Positions 43,331 to 53,185 of a stretch of DNA of 64,000 nucleotides are shown piece after piece. The stretch spans positions 1-64,000 of the forward strand of contig UCHD01000023.1 in the NCBI GenBank assembly GCA_900472175.1. The letters run 5' to 3'. The position numbers and the translations under genes are program-made. The DNA comes from Hyphomicrobiales bacterium. Its GTDB lineage: Bacteria; Pseudomonadota; Alphaproteobacteria; Rhizobiales; Rhizobiaceae. How positions within the stretch are numbered: the first letter of the stretch is position 1; every line of letters starts with the position of its first letter. The notes beneath the pieces were generated by a model. That model was not told the DNA's origin. It was given only the letters and a program-made list of their open reading frames with translations, and made no database searches.

Positions 43331-44464
43331 ATGACCAGCTTGAGCGCCCCCATCACGATCATCCGGCCGGATATCATCGAATTCGGCGTCGGCGTGGCAG
43401 GCAGGCTTGGACAATGGGCGAAAAACCAGGGCTTTGCGCGCATCCTCGTCGTGTCGGATGCGTTCAACGCATCGCGTGTCGGCATTCTCGATCTGCCGGG
43501 AGATGTCACGGTCTTTTCACAGGTAAAGCCGGAGCCGGATACCGACAATCTCGATCTGGTGTTGGCGGCTGCCGATGGCGCTCAGGCCGATCTGATCGTC
43601 GGCTTTGGCGGCGGCAGCGCCATGGATCTGGCCAAGCTCGCCTCAGTCCTTTCCGGTTCCAGTCAGACACTGCGTGATGTCGTTGGCGCGGGCAAGGTGG
43701 CGCAGCGCCGCCGGGCCGGACTGGCGCAGGTGCCGACGACATCCGGTACAGGTAGCGAGGCCGGTATTCGCGCCCTGGTCACCGATCCCGCAACGCAGGC
43801 GAAGCTGGCGGTCGAAAGTATCCACATGCTGGCTGACATCGCCGTCATCGACCCCAGCCTGACCTTCACGGTGCCAGCCGCGACGACAGCTGCGACCGGC
43901 GTCGATGCCATGGCCCATTGCGTCGAGGCTTTCACCAATCGCAAGGCCCACCCGATAATCGATCTCTATGCGATCGAAGGCGTGCGTCTGGTCGGGCGTT
44001 ATCTTGCCCGGGCGGTTGCAGATGGCGCGGATGCTGAGGCTCGGGCCGGTCTGTCGCTTGCCTCGCTTTATGGCGGCTTTTGCCTTGGGCCGGTCAATAC
44101 CGCTGGCGGTCATGCGCTTGCCTATCCGCTCGGCACGCGCTGGCATGTTGCACATGGCGCAGCCAATGCCTTGATCTTTCCACATGTGCTGGCGTTCAAC
44201 GCGCCCGCAGTCGTCCACAAGACGGCGCAGGTAGTTGCAGCGCTTGATCTCAAGGCTGCTGCCGGCCAGGCCTCGGTCTTTGATGCGGCGTTCGGTTTCT
44301 GCGCCGATCTGGGTATCGAGATGCGGCTCTCGGCCTTGGGCGTGCCGGAAACTGATCTTGGCGTCATGGCGGATGACGCGTTTGCCATTCGCCGCCTGCT
44401 CGATAACAATCCGCGCGATCTTTCGCGCGACGACATTCTCTCGATCTATCGAACCGCCTACTGA
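43331..44464 (+). CDS. Iron-type alcohol dehydrogenase
   Basis: A 377-aa group III alcohol dehydrogenase. NAD(P) motif GFGGGSAMDLAK at about 97-108; PTTSGTGSE near 136-144; metal ligands in DAMAHCVEAF and in HGAANALIFPHVLAFN. The family reduces aldehydes or keto groups (1,3-propanediol dehydrogenase, maleylacetate reductase and others). With PdxA2 68 bases downstream and the aldolase operon nearby, reduction of a four-carbon aldehyde acid to a tetronate is inferred. The ATG at 43331 has CGAGGA 7 bases upstream; the ATG at 43325 and the open frame from 43277 are less likely. Confidence 0.88.
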   Translation: MTSLSAPITIIRPDIIEFGVGVAGRLGQWAKNQGFARILVVSDAFNASRVGILDLPGDVTVFSQVKPEPDTDNLDLVLAAADGAQADLIVGFGGGSAMDLAKLASVLSGSSQTLRDVVGAGKVAQRRRAGLAQVPTTSGTGSEAGIRALVTDPATQAKLAVESIHMLADIAVIDPSLTFTVPAATTAATGVDAMAHCVEAFTNRKAHPIIDLYAIEGVRLVGRYLARAVADGADAEARAGLSLASLYGGFCLGPVNTAGGHALAYPLGTRWHVAHGAANALIFPHVLAFNAPAVVHKTAQVVAALDLKAAAGQASVFDAAFGFCADLGIEMRLSALGVPETDLGVMADDAFAIRRLLDNNPRDLSRDDILSIYRTAY

Positions 44465-44532
44465 TTGGAACAATCCTGCCACGGCAGTGCCGGAGTGCAG
44501 GGATGGCCTGAGCGCCGCACGGAGGACTGAAC

Positions 44533-45513
44533 ATGACCACATCACGCGTAGCCGTCACGCTGGGGGACCCGGCGGGTGTCGGTCCGGAAGTCATCGTCAA
44601 GGCTTTGGCGTCACTGCCGGAAGCCGACAGGGCAAACTTCGTCGTCGTCGGCAATGTCGAGGCGCTGGAGCGGGCCAACAAAGTGACGGGAACGGAACTG
44701 CATTTCTCTGCAGCGCCCACCGCAGGTGCGATTGCCGTCGATGAGGTTGCGATCGATGGAACCCTGCCTGCGATTGGCAAGGTCAGCCCGGTTGCCGGCG
44801 ATGCGTCGGTGCGCTATATCAAGCGCGCGGTTGAGCTGGCCATGTCCGGTGCGGTCGATTGCATTGTCACGGCGCCGATCAACAAGGAAGCGATGAACCT
44901 TGCCGGCCATCATTTCGATGGCCATACCGGCCTTCTCGCGCATCTGACGGGGTCAAAAAGCTCCTTCATGCTCTTGGCGTCTGAGCGGCTGAACACCATC
45001 CACGTCTCGACACACGTCTCGCTGCGCACCGCCATCGAACGGGCGACTGTCGATCGTGTGTTGGCGACGATCGAGGCGGGGCATCGCCATTTCCTGCGTC
45101 TCGGCCGCAAGGCACGGATCGCCGTCGCCGGCATCAATCCGCATTGCGGCGAGGGCGGCCTGTTCGGCGATGAGGACACGAAATTCCTGGCGCCGGCTGT
45201 CGAACTGGCGCAGGCCAAGGGTATAGATGTCGTTGGCCCGATTTCCGCCGATACCGTCTATGCCCGCGCCTATGGCGGCGCCTTCGACCTTGTCGTCGCT
45301 CAGTATCACGACCAGGGGCATATCCCGATCAAGCTCGTTGCCTTCGAGACCGCCGTCAATGTCTCACTCGGCCTGCCGATCGACCGGGTGTCCGTCGACC
45401 ACGGGACGGCCTTCGACATTGCCGGCACCGGCAAAGCCAACCACGTCAATATGCTGTCGGCGATCGACTATGCGCGGATGGTGGCACGATCACCAAAGAC
45501 GGCTGCCGCCTGA
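44533..45513 (+). CDS. pdxA2: PdxA2-type 4-phospho-D-threonate/erythronate dehydrogenase
   Basis: A 326-aa member of the PdxA family, NAD- and divalent-metal-dependent oxidative decarboxylases of 4-phosphohydroxy acids. Conserved parts: [12 protein letters not shown] near the N-terminus, [13 protein letters not shown] with HFDGHT, metal-ligand His in [14 protein letters not shown] and [14 protein letters not shown]. PdxA itself makes pyridoxal phosphate, but the PdxA2 subgroup, found with DUF1537 kinases, converts 4-phospho-D-threonate to DHAP and CO2. The kinase lies in the same cluster (33646), which supports PdxA2. Distinguishing the two by sequence alone is not certain. Confidence 0.87.
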   Translation: MTTSRVAVTLGDPAGVGPEVIVKALASLPEADRANFVVVGNVEALERANKVTGTELHFSAAPTAGAIAVDEVAIDGTLPAIGKVSPVAGDASVRYIKRAVELAMSGAVDCIVTAPINKEAMNLAGHHFDGHTGLLAHLTGSKSSFMLLASERLNTIHVSTHVSLRTAIERATVDRVLATIEAGHRHFLRLGRKARIAVAGINPHCGEGGLFGDEDTKFLAPAVELAQAKGIDVVGPISADTVYARAYGGAFDLVVAQYHDQGHIPIKLVAFETAVNVSLGLPIDRVSVDHGTAFDIAGTGKANHVNMLSAIDYARMVARSPKTAAA

Positions 45514-45529
45514 CGCGTCGGCGGAGCCG

Positions 45530-45790
45530 CTAGTTCTGATCGAAAAAATCGCTGCGAATCTCACGCCGGATCAGCTTCAGCGAGCGGTCCGGCTGGATGA
45601 TGTAGGTCTCATAGGCAACGCCGGTCACCGTGCGGAACGAATTGTGCACGACGCTGCCGATCGGCGATTTCGTCAGCTTGGTTCGTGGCTGGCCGCCATA
45701 GGTGATACTGCCGGGGATCGGCTCCACATCCGGCGTTGTGCACGAGGCCAGCATCAAAGCGGCTGCGGCCAAGAGAATGAGAGATTTCAT
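45530..45790 (-). CDS. Small lipoprotein of unknown function
   Basis: An 86-aa predicted outer- or inner-membrane lipoprotein: a short basic start, hydrophobic core LILLAAAALML and lipobox LASC (Cys17). The mature part is about 70 residues with SITYGGQPRTKLTKSPIGSVVHNSF and no family I can name. The ATG at 45790 has GGGGAGAAA upstream; an in-frame extension to 45850 would bury the signal peptide and is rejected. It converges on pdxA2 and has no partner gene. Confidence 0.7.
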   Translation of the reverse strand: MKSLILLAAAALMLASCTTPDVEPIPGSITYGGQPRTKLTKSPIGSVVHNSFRTVTGVAYETYIIQPDRSLKLIRREIRSDFFDQN

Positions 45791-46059
45791 CGGAGTTTCT
45801 CCCCAAAGACGCTTGTCAAAAGCACGTAGTGTGGCCGTTCCGGTATTCAAGATAGTCTACGATCGTTTACTTGGCCGCCGCGGCGTGTACTCCGCCGCGA
45901 ACACAGGCCAGCAGCAAAATTCTTTTAATCGTTTTCCTGCGACGGAGCCAATCCATTTCGCTCTTTTTGGTTGCCTCTTTTCCAGGGTACCACAATCAAG
46001 ATGATCTGGTTCTCTCACGTCGTGCCCGCCGGGGCGGTCCACCATCGATTGTGTCTCTC

Positions 46060-46242
46060 TTAATGCTTCGCAGTGTGGGAATTTGAGGCCGGAAACACGA
46101 AGTGTAATTGTCCGGACTTGATCGATGCGCGCTCGATCAGAGCCTTGTGCTCTTCCCGCATTGCCTGCGAACGCTCTCTGAACGCCCTTGATCGCGCCAG
46201 AACTGCCTGCGTCCGCGCCGTAACTTCATCAACATGGCTCAT
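46060..46242 (-). CDS. Small 60-aa helical protein of unknown function
   Basis: A 60-residue frame with AGAGGT about 5 bases before the ATG at 46242. Residues 8-38 are highly charged and predicted to be one long helix rich in Arg, Glu and Ala (ARTQAVLARSRAFRERSQAMREEHKALIERA), possibly coiled coil. No recognised family. Support is the ribosome site and the orderly amphipathic composition; flanking 45791-46059 and 46243-46517 hold nothing else that I can support. Confidence 0.45.
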   Translation of the reverse strand: MSHVDEVTARTQAVLARSRAFRERSQAMREEHKALIERASIKSGQLHFVFPASNSHTAKH

Positions 46243-46517
46243 GTCTTACCTCTAAGATTAAAGCTGCCGGGCAATTGTGCTCGCATTACAATGATTGTGC
46301 AGCCAGCGAGAGTCTGTTTGTTCACTGTACGTTCTAATTTGAGGCAAAGTCAAGAGAACGCTCGCAGTGGACGTTTGCGTTTGTTTGAAGTAACAAAAAT
46401 TGGCGAAGATAAGAAAAGAATGGGGCGCTACGACGGTCGATCGCCTGTTTCTACAGGCGATTGTCGCGAACCTTGCCGAAATCGAGGACGGCCGGGATGG
46501 TCCGGTTCGGAGCGGGC

Positions 46518-47030
46518 TTACAATTTCCCGAACGCGACGCTTCTCCAACCCCAGCCGGCTTGATGAGCGGCGTCAATGAGAGGGGTCTTTATTTCGGCGG
46601 TATTGAAGCGATATTCGTAAATCTTGCCGTAGGACAAATCCTCCTTGAAGGCGAAGGCCATCTCGAAGCTTTTCTCCCACTTTCGGCCGCGAAACGCATC
46701 AGCGTTCAATGCAAGCGTGGGTACGCCGGCGCGCCATTCGACAGACCACTCCTGATCGACAGCACGGACTTCGCAATTGGCAGCATTGAATTTCATCAAC
46801 ACCTTGAACACCTTTCGCAGCCCGGCCTTGGCAAATAATTCGTACCAGCGGGCGTCAACGATCTTCCATTCCGCGACGAGATCGACGCCTTCCGGCTTGC
46901 CGTCACGAATGATGAACGGCGCAGTCTTTCTATTGATGGCGAGGAGGTTGTTGCGAAGTGCTGCCGCCGATTCACGGTCCACGTCCTTCGGCGCCGGTTT
47001 ATAGCCTGTCAGCCAGTCGAACAATTTCAC
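46518..47030 (-). CDS. Conserved-looking hypothetical protein
   Basis: A 170-aa soluble protein, start GTG at 47030 with GAGGAG 6 bases upstream. It begins MKLFDWLTGYKPAPKDVD; no signal peptide, membrane segment or known motif. Composition is rich in aromatic and charged residues (SVEWRAGVPTLALNADAF, KEDLSYGKIYEYRF), consistent with a folded alpha/beta protein. No family recognised. It lies alone upstream of tRNA-Thr, on the same strand. Confidence 0.65.
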   Translation of the reverse strand: MKLFDWLTGYKPAPKDVDRESAAALRNNLLAINRKTAPFIIRDGKPEGVDLVAEWKIVDARWYELFAKAGLRKVFKVLMKFNAANCEVRAVDQEWSVEWRAGVPTLALNADAFRGRKWEKSFEMAFAFKEDLSYGKIYEYRFNTAEIKTPLIDAAHQAGWGWRSVAFGKL

Positions 47031-47264
47031 GGCGGTCTCCTCAATCAGCGCCTACATGAGGCATTCCTACAATGAGGCGCGTTAAAAAATTGAGGTCACG
47101 TCCCGTCAGGCTCTTGTTTGCCAAGCGCGCGACAAGAAAAGATGAGAACGAAGCAAACGGCTTTTCACGGTTCAGCCGCGCAACTCATGGAATGTTCCAC
47201 GTATTCAAGCGGATTGGCTTCTTCGCCTATTCGGCAAAGTAGTATTGAAGGATTGAGAGAAAAA

Positions 47265-47340
47265 TGGTGCTGCTAGAGAGATTTGAACTCTCGGCCTCTC
47301 CCTTACCAAGGGAGTGCTCTACCCCTGAGCTATAGCAGCA
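47265..47340 (-). tRNA. tRNA-Thr (GGT anticodon)
   Basis: Minus-strand cloverleaf: acceptor TGCTGCT pairs with AGCAGCA, followed by encoded CCA; D-arm TAGCTCAGGGGTAGAGC; anticodon stem CTCCC/GGGAG around TTGGTAA, giving anticodon GGT; T-arm GAGAGTTCAAATCTCTC. 76 bases including CCA. Confidence 0.97.
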
Positions 47341-47496
47341 TCGTGCGCTGGATCAGTGTTTGTCCGGCGCGAGCGAGGGCCTATTGCCATAGCTTGTTGC
47401 GGAGCGCAAGCAGCAAATCGAAGTTTTCACTGGATGGCGGGCTTGAAAAACACGCCGCCCTTCCGGACCGCCCGGTTTTGCGGTATCTGAGCGGTC

Positions 47497-47745
47497 ATGC
47501 AAGATAATAACGATCAGACATCCAACCATGCTGCAATGCCTGCTGCATCTGCCAAAACCGAAGCAGGCAAGCTTGAACCGGGGCACGAGGCCGAGCGGCA
47601 GGCCGACGCGCGCCGCGAGCGGGCGGCAAAGACGCTGCGTGACAATCTTTTGCGGCGAAAGCAGCAAGGGCGCGCGCGCCGCGCTGGGGCTGCCGATGAA
47701 ACATCCGGCCTGCCTGCCGCAAAAACGGACGAATCTGCGGAATAG
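47497..47745 (+). CDS. Small charged hypothetical protein upstream of murA
   Basis: An 82-aa hydrophilic protein, probably largely disordered: Ala/Glu/Arg-rich, with an Arg/Lys core (RRERAAKTLRDNLLRRKQQGRARR). No signal peptide or known domain. A similar small gene is typically found before murA in rhizobia, which is the main support. The ribosome site is weak. The 261 bases between it and murA show no other gene. Confidence 0.6.
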   Translation: MQDNNDQTSNHAAMPAASAKTEAGKLEPGHEAERQADARRERAAKTLRDNLLRRKQQGRARRAGAADETSGLPAAKTDESAE

Positions 47746-48006
47746 ATTGCGCCAACACCATCGACCGGATCCGGGGGCGGGTCGCGATGGTCAGCAATAT
47801 CACTTCCACACGCCGGGTGCCTCATCTGATCAATGAAGCATCGCTGCGAACGCCAGTCATTATCCGTGCCGCTACCGCGTCCATATGGATGCGCTTCCGG
47901 CATCGGCTCAATTTGCTTCTCATTTCACGGTGCTTCCTTTATGGAGGCGCCAATCTCTTAAAGTCCGGACTATCAGGAAAGGCGGGCGGCGCCCGTAAGG
48001 TACCCT

Positions 48007-49299
48007 ATGGATCGCATCAGAATTACCGGCGGCAACGAGCTGCGCGGCATCATCCCGATTTCCGGCGCCAAGAACGCCGCACTGCCGCTCATGATCGCGT
48101 CGCTTCTGACCGACGACACGCTGACGCTCGAAAACGTGCCGCATCTGGCCGATGTCGAGCAGCTGATCCGCATCCTCGGCAATCATGGCGCCGACATTTC
48201 CGTCAATGGCCGCCGCGAGCGCCAGGGCGAAGGTTATTCGCGCACCATCCATTTCACCTCGCGCAACATCGTCGATACGACCGCTCCTTACGAGCTGGTC
48301 TCCAAGATGCGCGCCAGCTTCTGGGTCATCGCGCCGCTTCTCGCCCGTGAAGGCAAGGCCCGCGTCTCGCTGCCGGGCGGCTGCGCCATCGGTACGCGGC
48401 CGGTCGACCTGTTCATCGAAGGCCTGACGGCGCTCGGCGCCACAATTGAGATCGACAGCGGCTATATCAATGCAACGGCCCCGAAAGGCGGCCTGATCGG
48501 CGCGCGATACGTCTTTCCGAAGGTTTCGGTCGGTGCTACCCATGTGATGATGATGGCGGCGACGCTTGCCAACGGCACGACGGTGATCGGCAATGCCGCA
48601 CGCGAGCCGGAAGTTGTCGATCTCGCCAACTGCCTCAATGCGATGGGCGCCAAGGTTTCTGGTGCTGGCACATCGACAATCACCATCGAAGGCGTCACCT
48701 CACTGTCGGGTGCACGCCACCGCGTCCTGCCTGACCGGATCGAGACCGGCACCTATGCCATGGCTGTCGCCATGACCGGCGGTGATGTCGTGCTCGAAGG
48801 CACCAATGCCAAACTCTTGGACACGGCGATCGAAGCAATCCGCCGCGCCGGTGCCGAAATCACCGAGACCGAAAGCGGCCTGCGCGTCGTACGCAATGGC
48901 GGCGGCATCAAGCCGGTGGACGTGGTGACTGACCCGTTCCCTGGCTTCCCGACCGACCTGCAGGCGCAGTTCATGGGCCTGATGACCAAGGCGTCCGGCA
49001 CCTCGCATATCACCGAGACCATCTTTGAAAACCGTTTCATGCACGTCCAGGAACTCGCCCGTCTCGGTGCCAAGATCACGCTTTCCGGCCAGACGGCAAA
49101 GATTGAAGGCGTCGAACGCCTGAAGGGCGCACCGGTCATGGCAACGGACCTGCGCGCATCCGTGTCGCTGGTGATTGCCGGCCTGGTGGCCGAAGGCGAT
49201 ACTATGGTTTCGCGCGTCTATCACCTCGATCGCGGTTTTGAGCGACTGGAAGAAAAGCTCAACAATTGCGGCGCCCAGGTGGAACGCGTCAGTGACTGA
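48007..49299 (+). CDS. murA: UDP-N-acetylglucosamine 1-carboxyvinyltransferase
   Basis: A 430-aa EPT/RTPC-fold enzyme for the first committed step of peptidoglycan synthesis (transfer of enolpyruvate from PEP to UDP-GlcNAc). N-terminal [22 protein letters not shown] includes the catalytic Lys-Asn pair; the fosfomycin-target Cys lies in [15 protein letters not shown]. The C-terminal [17 protein letters not shown] motif is intact. Full length. It leads the housekeeping block that continues with DUF2948 and hisD. Confidence 0.97.
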   Translation: MDRIRITGGNELRGIIPISGAKNAALPLMIASLLTDDTLTLENVPHLADVEQLIRILGNHGADISVNGRRERQGEGYSRTIHFTSRNIVDTTAPYELVSKMRASFWVIAPLLAREGKARVSLPGGCAIGTRPVDLFIEGLTALGATIEIDSGYINATAPKGGLIGARYVFPKVSVGATHVMMMAATLANGTTVIGNAAREPEVVDLANCLNAMGAKVSGAGTSTITIEGVTSLSGARHRVLPDRIETGTYAMAVAMTGGDVVLEGTNAKLLDTAIEAIRRAGAEITETESGLRVVRNGGGIKPVDVVTDPFPGFPTDLQAQFMGLMTKASGTSHITETIFENRFMHVQELARLGAKITLSGQTAKIEGVERLKGAPVMATDLRASVSLVIAGLVAEGDTMVSRVYHLDRGFERLEEKLNNCGAQVERVSD

Positions 49300-49405
49300 T
49301 ATGACACCGGCATCGGGTCGCGCTGTTGCGGATTCGGTGCTGCCGTCCTATGTCCATTGTCATGATGGTGGCGGCCACCGGCTGCGCAGGCAAGGGATGA
49401 ACGGC

Positions 49406-49846
49406 ATGGACGATTTGAAGCTGATGGCGCTGGATCAGGAAGACCTGGAGATCGTGTCCGCCCATGTGCAGGACGCGGTCTTCAAGGTTTCCGGCCTCGA
49501 TTATGCGCCGCGCTCCAAACAACTATCGCTGGTCATCAACCGCTTCGTCTGGGAAACGGCCGAGGGCCGCGGCAAGTCGTTCGAACGCCGCCGTAGCCTG
49601 CTCGCCTTCAAGCGCGTCACGGCCGTCCGCTCCATCGGTTTCAGCCGCAAGGATGACGAGAAGGTCCTGTCGCTTCTGGCCATCCAGTTCGAACAGAACG
49701 GCGAAGGGCCGGACGGAACCGTCGAGTTCATCCTGTCCGGTGAAGCCTCGATCATGCTCGATGTGGAATGTATCGAGGTCCAGCTTGCAGATACCGGCGG
49801 CGCATGGGAAACCGGTTTCAAGCCGCGCCATCCCGCCGGCGCTTGA
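49406..49846 (+). CDS. DUF2948 family protein
   Basis: A 146-aa protein of unknown function typical of Alphaproteobacteria. It begins MDDLKLMALDQEDLEIVSAHVQDAV and contains FKRVTAVRSIGF and ASIMLDVECIEVQLADTG, the family C-terminus. AAGGG lies 9 bases before the ATG at 49406; an ATG at 49397 would sit directly on that site, so the later one is preferred. Its usual place between murA and hisD is kept. No membrane or signal segment. Confidence 0.85.
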   Translation: MDDLKLMALDQEDLEIVSAHVQDAVFKVSGLDYAPRSKQLSLVINRFVWETAEGRGKSFERRRSLLAFKRVTAVRSIGFSRKDDEKVLSLLAIQFEQNGEGPDGTVEFILSGEASIMLDVECIEVQLADTGGAWETGFKPRHPAGA

Positions 49847-49909
49847 TTTTCTGTTTACCGGCCTGAGAGGGCCGCGCATTTCTGACGACCACGCATAAGG
49901 ACGTTTTCA

Positions 49910-51214
49910 TTGGCTATCCGTCTCGACTATCTGACCCCGGGCTTCGAAGCCGAATTCGCAGCCTTTCTGACAACCAAGCGGGAAGTGTCCGAAGACGTCA
50001 ACGCCGTGGTCAAGACGATCATCGACGAAGTTCGCCTGCGCGGTGATGCGGCGCTGGCAGATTATACCAGAAAATTCGACGGTCTTGATTTCGCTGTTAC
50101 CGGCATGGCGGTAACGGCTGACGAGATCGATGCGGCGATCAATGCGGTGCCATCCGAGGTATTGGGCGCACTCAAGGTCGCTGCCGTGCGCATCGAGGCA
50201 CATCACGCCCGCCAGCGGCCCAAGGACGATATTTACGAGGATTCGATGGGCGTTGGGCTCGGCTCGCGCTGGACGGCGATCGATGCCGTCGGTCTCTACG
50301 TGCCGGGCGGTACGGCGAGCTATCCAAGCTCCGTGCTGATGAATGCGCTGCCAGCCAAGGTCGCGGGTGTCGAGCGCATCGTCATGGTCGTCCCCGCCAA
50401 TGGCGGCGTGATCAACCCGGCGGTTCTGGCTGCCGCGCGCATGGCCGGTGTCGAGGAAATCTACCGTATCGGCGGTGCCCAGGCGATTGCAGCCCTTGCC
50501 TATGGCACGGCAACCATTGCGCCGGTCGCCAAGATCATGGGACCGGGCAATGCCTATGTCGCCGCCGCCAAGCGCCAGGTGTTTGGCGCTGTCGGCATCG
50601 ACATGATCGCCGGCCCTTCGGAAGTGCTTGTGATCGCCGACCGCGATAATGATCCCGACTGGATTGCCGCCGATCTTCTGGCGCAGGCCGAACACGATGT
50701 TGGCGCCCAGTCGATCCTGATTACCGATGACGCAGCCTTTGCAGCGGCGGTCGAGGCTGCAGTCGAGCGCCAGTTGCGCACCCTGCCGCGAGCGGAAACC
50801 GCGAGCGCCAGCTGGCGTGATTTTGGTGCCATCATCCTGGTGCCTGATTTTGACGTGGCCGTGCCGCTCGCCAACCGGATTGCCGCCGAACATCTCGAAC
50901 TTGCCCTTGCCGACGCAGATGCGATGATCCCGAAAATCCGCAATGCCGGTGCGATCTTCGTCGGCCGCCATACGCCGGAAGTGATCGGCGATTATGTCGG
51001 CGGCTCCAACCACGTGCTGCCGACCGCGCGCTCCGCCCGGTTTTCCTCCGGCCTCGGCGTGCTTGACTACATGAAGCGCACCTCGATCCTGCGGCTTGGC
51101 GCCGACCAGTTGCGTGATCTCGGACCGGCCGCCATCGCGCTTGCCCGCTCCGAAGGTCTTGAGGCTCATGCGCGCTCGGTTGCCATCCGCCTCAATCTCG
51201 GGGGCGAGGGATGA
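49910..51214 (+). CDS. hisD: Histidinol dehydrogenase (TTG start)
   Basis: A 434-aa zinc enzyme that oxidises L-histidinol to L-histidine in two NAD-dependent steps. Conserved parts: [58 protein letters not shown] and the zinc/catalytic segment [10 protein letters not shown], with [17 protein letters not shown] near the C-terminus. The start must be the TTG at 49910, because it alone gives the family N-terminus ([12 protein letters not shown]) and has AAGGA about 9 bases upstream; no ATG is available nearby. It overlaps the UPF0262 gene by 4 bases. Confidence 0.96.
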   Translation: MAIRLDYLTPGFEAEFAAFLTTKREVSEDVNAVVKTIIDEVRLRGDAALADYTRKFDGLDFAVTGMAVTADEIDAAINAVPSEVLGALKVAAVRIEAHHARQRPKDDIYEDSMGVGLGSRWTAIDAVGLYVPGGTASYPSSVLMNALPAKVAGVERIVMVVPANGGVINPAVLAAARMAGVEEIYRIGGAQAIAALAYGTATIAPVAKIMGPGNAYVAAAKRQVFGAVGIDMIAGPSEVLVIADRDNDPDWIAADLLAQAEHDVGAQSILITDDAAFAAAVEAAVERQLRTLPRAETASASWRDFGAIILVPDFDVAVPLANRIAAEHLELALADADAMIPKIRNAGAIFVGRHTPEVIGDYVGGSNHVLPTARSARFSSGLGVLDYMKRTSILRLGADQLRDLGPAAIALARSEGLEAHARSVAIRLNLGGEG

Positions 51215-51681
51215 CATCCAGCCACCGCCTCTGCGATGTCGTGCTCGACGAAACCATCGGCCGCTCGACGCCCGATGTCGAGCATGAACGGGCGGTTGCG
51301 ATCTTCGATCTGATCGAGGAGAATTTCTTCGAGCCGGCCGGCCACATCGGCGGCCCCTACCGGCTCAAACTGTCTCTGGTCGATTCCAAGCTGGTTTTCG
51401 CGATTACCACCGAGACCGACGCGGGGGTTGCTACCCATATCCTGTCGCTGACACCGTTCCGGCGGATCGTGAAGGATTATTTCATGATCTGCGAAAGCTA
51501 TTACGAGGCGATCCGTTCCTCGACGCCAAGCCAGATCGAAGCGATCGACATGGGGCGGCGTGGTATTCACAATGAGGGCTCGCAGACGCTCATGGACAGG
51601 CTCTCGGGCAAGATCAAGCTCGATTTCGATACGGCGCGGCGTCTGTTCACGCTGGTGTGTGTGCTCTACTGGCGGGGATGA
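51211..51681 (+). CDS. UPF0262 family protein
   Basis: A 156-aa protein of the UPF0262 family, found next to hisD in many Alphaproteobacteria, function unknown. Recognisable stretches: [54 protein letters not shown] and the C-terminal [27 protein letters not shown] overlaps with hisD upstream and with the phosphatase gene downstream show tight co-translation. Confidence 0.9.
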   Translation: MTSSHRLCDVVLDETIGRSTPDVEHERAVAIFDLIEENFFEPAGHIGGPYRLKLSLVDSKLVFAITTETDAGVATHILSLTPFRRIVKDYFMICESYYEAIRSSTPSQIEAIDMGRRGIHNEGSQTLMDRLSGKIKLDFDTARRLFTLVCVLYWRG

Positions 51682-52166
51682 CGGTGACGGTCGCTGCTTC
51701 CCCCACCGAGCCGCAGCGGAGCGTCAAATCGCCGGGATCGGTGCTGTTCATGTGCGGCATGAATGCGATCCGTTCGCCGATGGCGGAAGTGCTGGCAAAG
51801 GCGATGTTGCCGCCGGGCACCTATGTCGCTTCGGCCGGAGTGCGGCCCGGCGAACGTGATCCTTTCGTCGATGTGGTTCTGGAGGAGATCGGGCTGACGG
51901 CCGGACGGCACCAGCCGCATACGCTGGACGAACTGGAAGATGACTATTTCGATCTGATCGTCACGCTGGCGCCAGAAGCGCATCATGCGGCACTGGAACT
52001 GACGCGGTCGATGGCGATCGATGTGGTCTACTGGCCAACGCCGGATCCGACGGTGGCCACCGGCACCCGCGAACAGATCGTTTCGGCCTATCGCGAGGTT
52101 CGAAATCACATTGCCAGCCTGCTCAAGCATCGTTTACTTGGACAAATGCCGGATAAGATGGCATAG
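51678..52166 (+). CDS. Low-molecular-weight protein-tyrosine-phosphatase-family protein
   Basis: A 162-aa protein of the LMW phosphatase/arsenate reductase fold. The P-loop CGMNAIRSP (starting at about residue 26) keeps the CX5RS signature, so catalysis is possible, but it lacks the usual VCxGNICRS wording. The C-terminal PDPT segment supplies a candidate general-acid Asp. The ATG at 51678 overlaps the preceding stop. The substrate is unknown; its constant place behind hisD-UPF0262 in rhizobia is known, without a clear reason. Confidence 0.8.
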   Translation: MTVTVAASPTEPQRSVKSPGSVLFMCGMNAIRSPMAEVLAKAMLPPGTYVASAGVRPGERDPFVDVVLEEIGLTAGRHQPHTLDELEDDYFDLIVTLAPEAHHAALELTRSMAIDVVYWPTPDPTVATGTREQIVSAYREVRNHIASLLKHRLLGQMPDKMA

Positions 52167-52293
52167 GGGCGCTGACCAAACCGGAAAATGAAGCCGCTGC
52201 TGTTCACAAAACCGCGGCGATTGTGTAGTTTCCGCCAAATTTTTAAAGGGCGCGGCACGCGCCTCTATCGAAGCACAGAAAGAAATACCCTAC

Positions 52294-52512
52294 ATGGCGA
52301 AAGAAGAAGTCCTCGAATTCCCGGGCGTCGTTACCGAATTGCTTCCCAATGCAACGTTCCGCGTCCAGCTCGAAAACCAGCATGAAATCATTGCCCATAC
52401 GGCTGGCCGCATGCGCAAGAACCGCATCCGCGTTCTCGCTGGCGACAAGGTGCTTGTTGAAATGACGCCTTACGACCTGACCAAGGGCCGTATCACTTAT
52501 CGCTTCAAGTAA
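52294..52512 (+). CDS. infA: Translation initiation factor IF-1
   Basis: A 72-aa S1/OB-fold protein that occupies the ribosomal A site during initiation. [42 protein letters not shown] and the C-terminal [13 protein letters not shown] are canonical. Full length. Preceded by 127 non-coding bases that probably hold its promoter, followed by maf. Confidence 0.98.
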   Translation: MAKEEVLEFPGVVTELLPNATFRVQLENQHEIIAHTAGRMRKNRIRVLAGDKVLVEMTPYDLTKGRITYRFK

Positions 52513-52560
52513 GCGCAGTGCGGCCTTGGCCGCAAACTCGAGATCGATGGCCCTGTTGCG

Positions 52561-53181
52561 ATGGCATTGACACACAAGCTGATCCTGGCCTCCGGTTCGC
52601 CGCGGCGCGTCGAACTGCTTGCGCAGGCAGGCATCGAGCCGGCGCGTTTGATGCCGATGGATCTCGACGAGACACCGAAGCGCACCGAGCATCCGCGATC
52701 GCTCGCATGGCGCCTTTCGGCCGAGAAAGCCGGAGCGGCACTTGCCGCCATCAAAGGCGAACCCGGCTGGGAGGGGAGCTATATCCTCGCCGCCGATACT
52801 GTCGTCTCCGTCGGCCGTCGCATTCTGGGCAAGCCTGAACTGGTCAGCGAGGCCTCGAGCGCGCTGCATCTGTTGTCCGGCCGCAGCCACCGGGTTTATA
52901 CCGGGATCTGCCTGATCACGCCGGACAAGACGGTGCGCCAGAAGGTCATCGATACCAAGGTTCGCTTCAAGCGCCTTTCCAGCCACGACATCGACAGTTA
53001 TCTTGCGTCTGGTCAGTGGCGCGGCAAGGCGGGTGCCTATGGCATCCAGGGCATCGCCGGCAGCTTTGTCGTCAAGCTGGTGGGTTCCTACACCAATGTC
53101 GTCGGCTTGCCGCTCTATGAGACCGTCAGCCTGCTTTCAGGCGAAGGTTATGACGTGCATGACAGCTGGATGAAGGGCTAA
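52561..53181 (+). CDS. maf: Maf-family nucleoside triphosphate pyrophosphatase
   Basis: A 206-aa house-cleaning pyrophosphatase. The [16 protein letters not shown] motif at residues 10-25, the catalytic Asp in ILAADTVV (about 75-82), and [13 protein letters not shown] near 153-165 are the family signature. It hydrolyses non-canonical or pyrimidine nucleoside triphosphates (dTTP/UTP in the main subgroup). It sits between infA and yacG, a conserved rhizobial order. No clear ribosome site at the ATG, suggesting coupling to infA. Confidence 0.93.
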   Translation: MALTHKLILASGSPRRVELLAQAGIEPARLMPMDLDETPKRTEHPRSLAWRLSAEKAGAALAAIKGEPGWEGSYILAADTVVSVGRRILGKPELVSEASSALHLLSGRSHRVYTGICLITPDKTVRQKVIDTKVRFKRLSSHDIDSYLASGQWRGKAGAYGIQGIAGSFVVKLVGSYTNVVGLPLYETVSLLSGEGYDVHDSWMKG

Positions 53182-53185
53182 GGCC

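Noticed and set aside
44533-45513. PdxA of vitamin B6 synthesis
   Set aside because: Kept as second choice only. Linkage to a DUF1537 kinase and an Fe-type dehydrogenase, and absence of the usual ksgA/surA neighbours, favour PdxA2.
47265-47340. tRNA-Thr as an integration site
   Set aside because: No integrase, no repeated tRNA 3' end and no foreign-looking genes on either side.
49907-51217. Minus-strand open frame of 436 codons
   Set aside because: Exact antisense of hisD; high GC makes such frames common. No ribosome site or family match.
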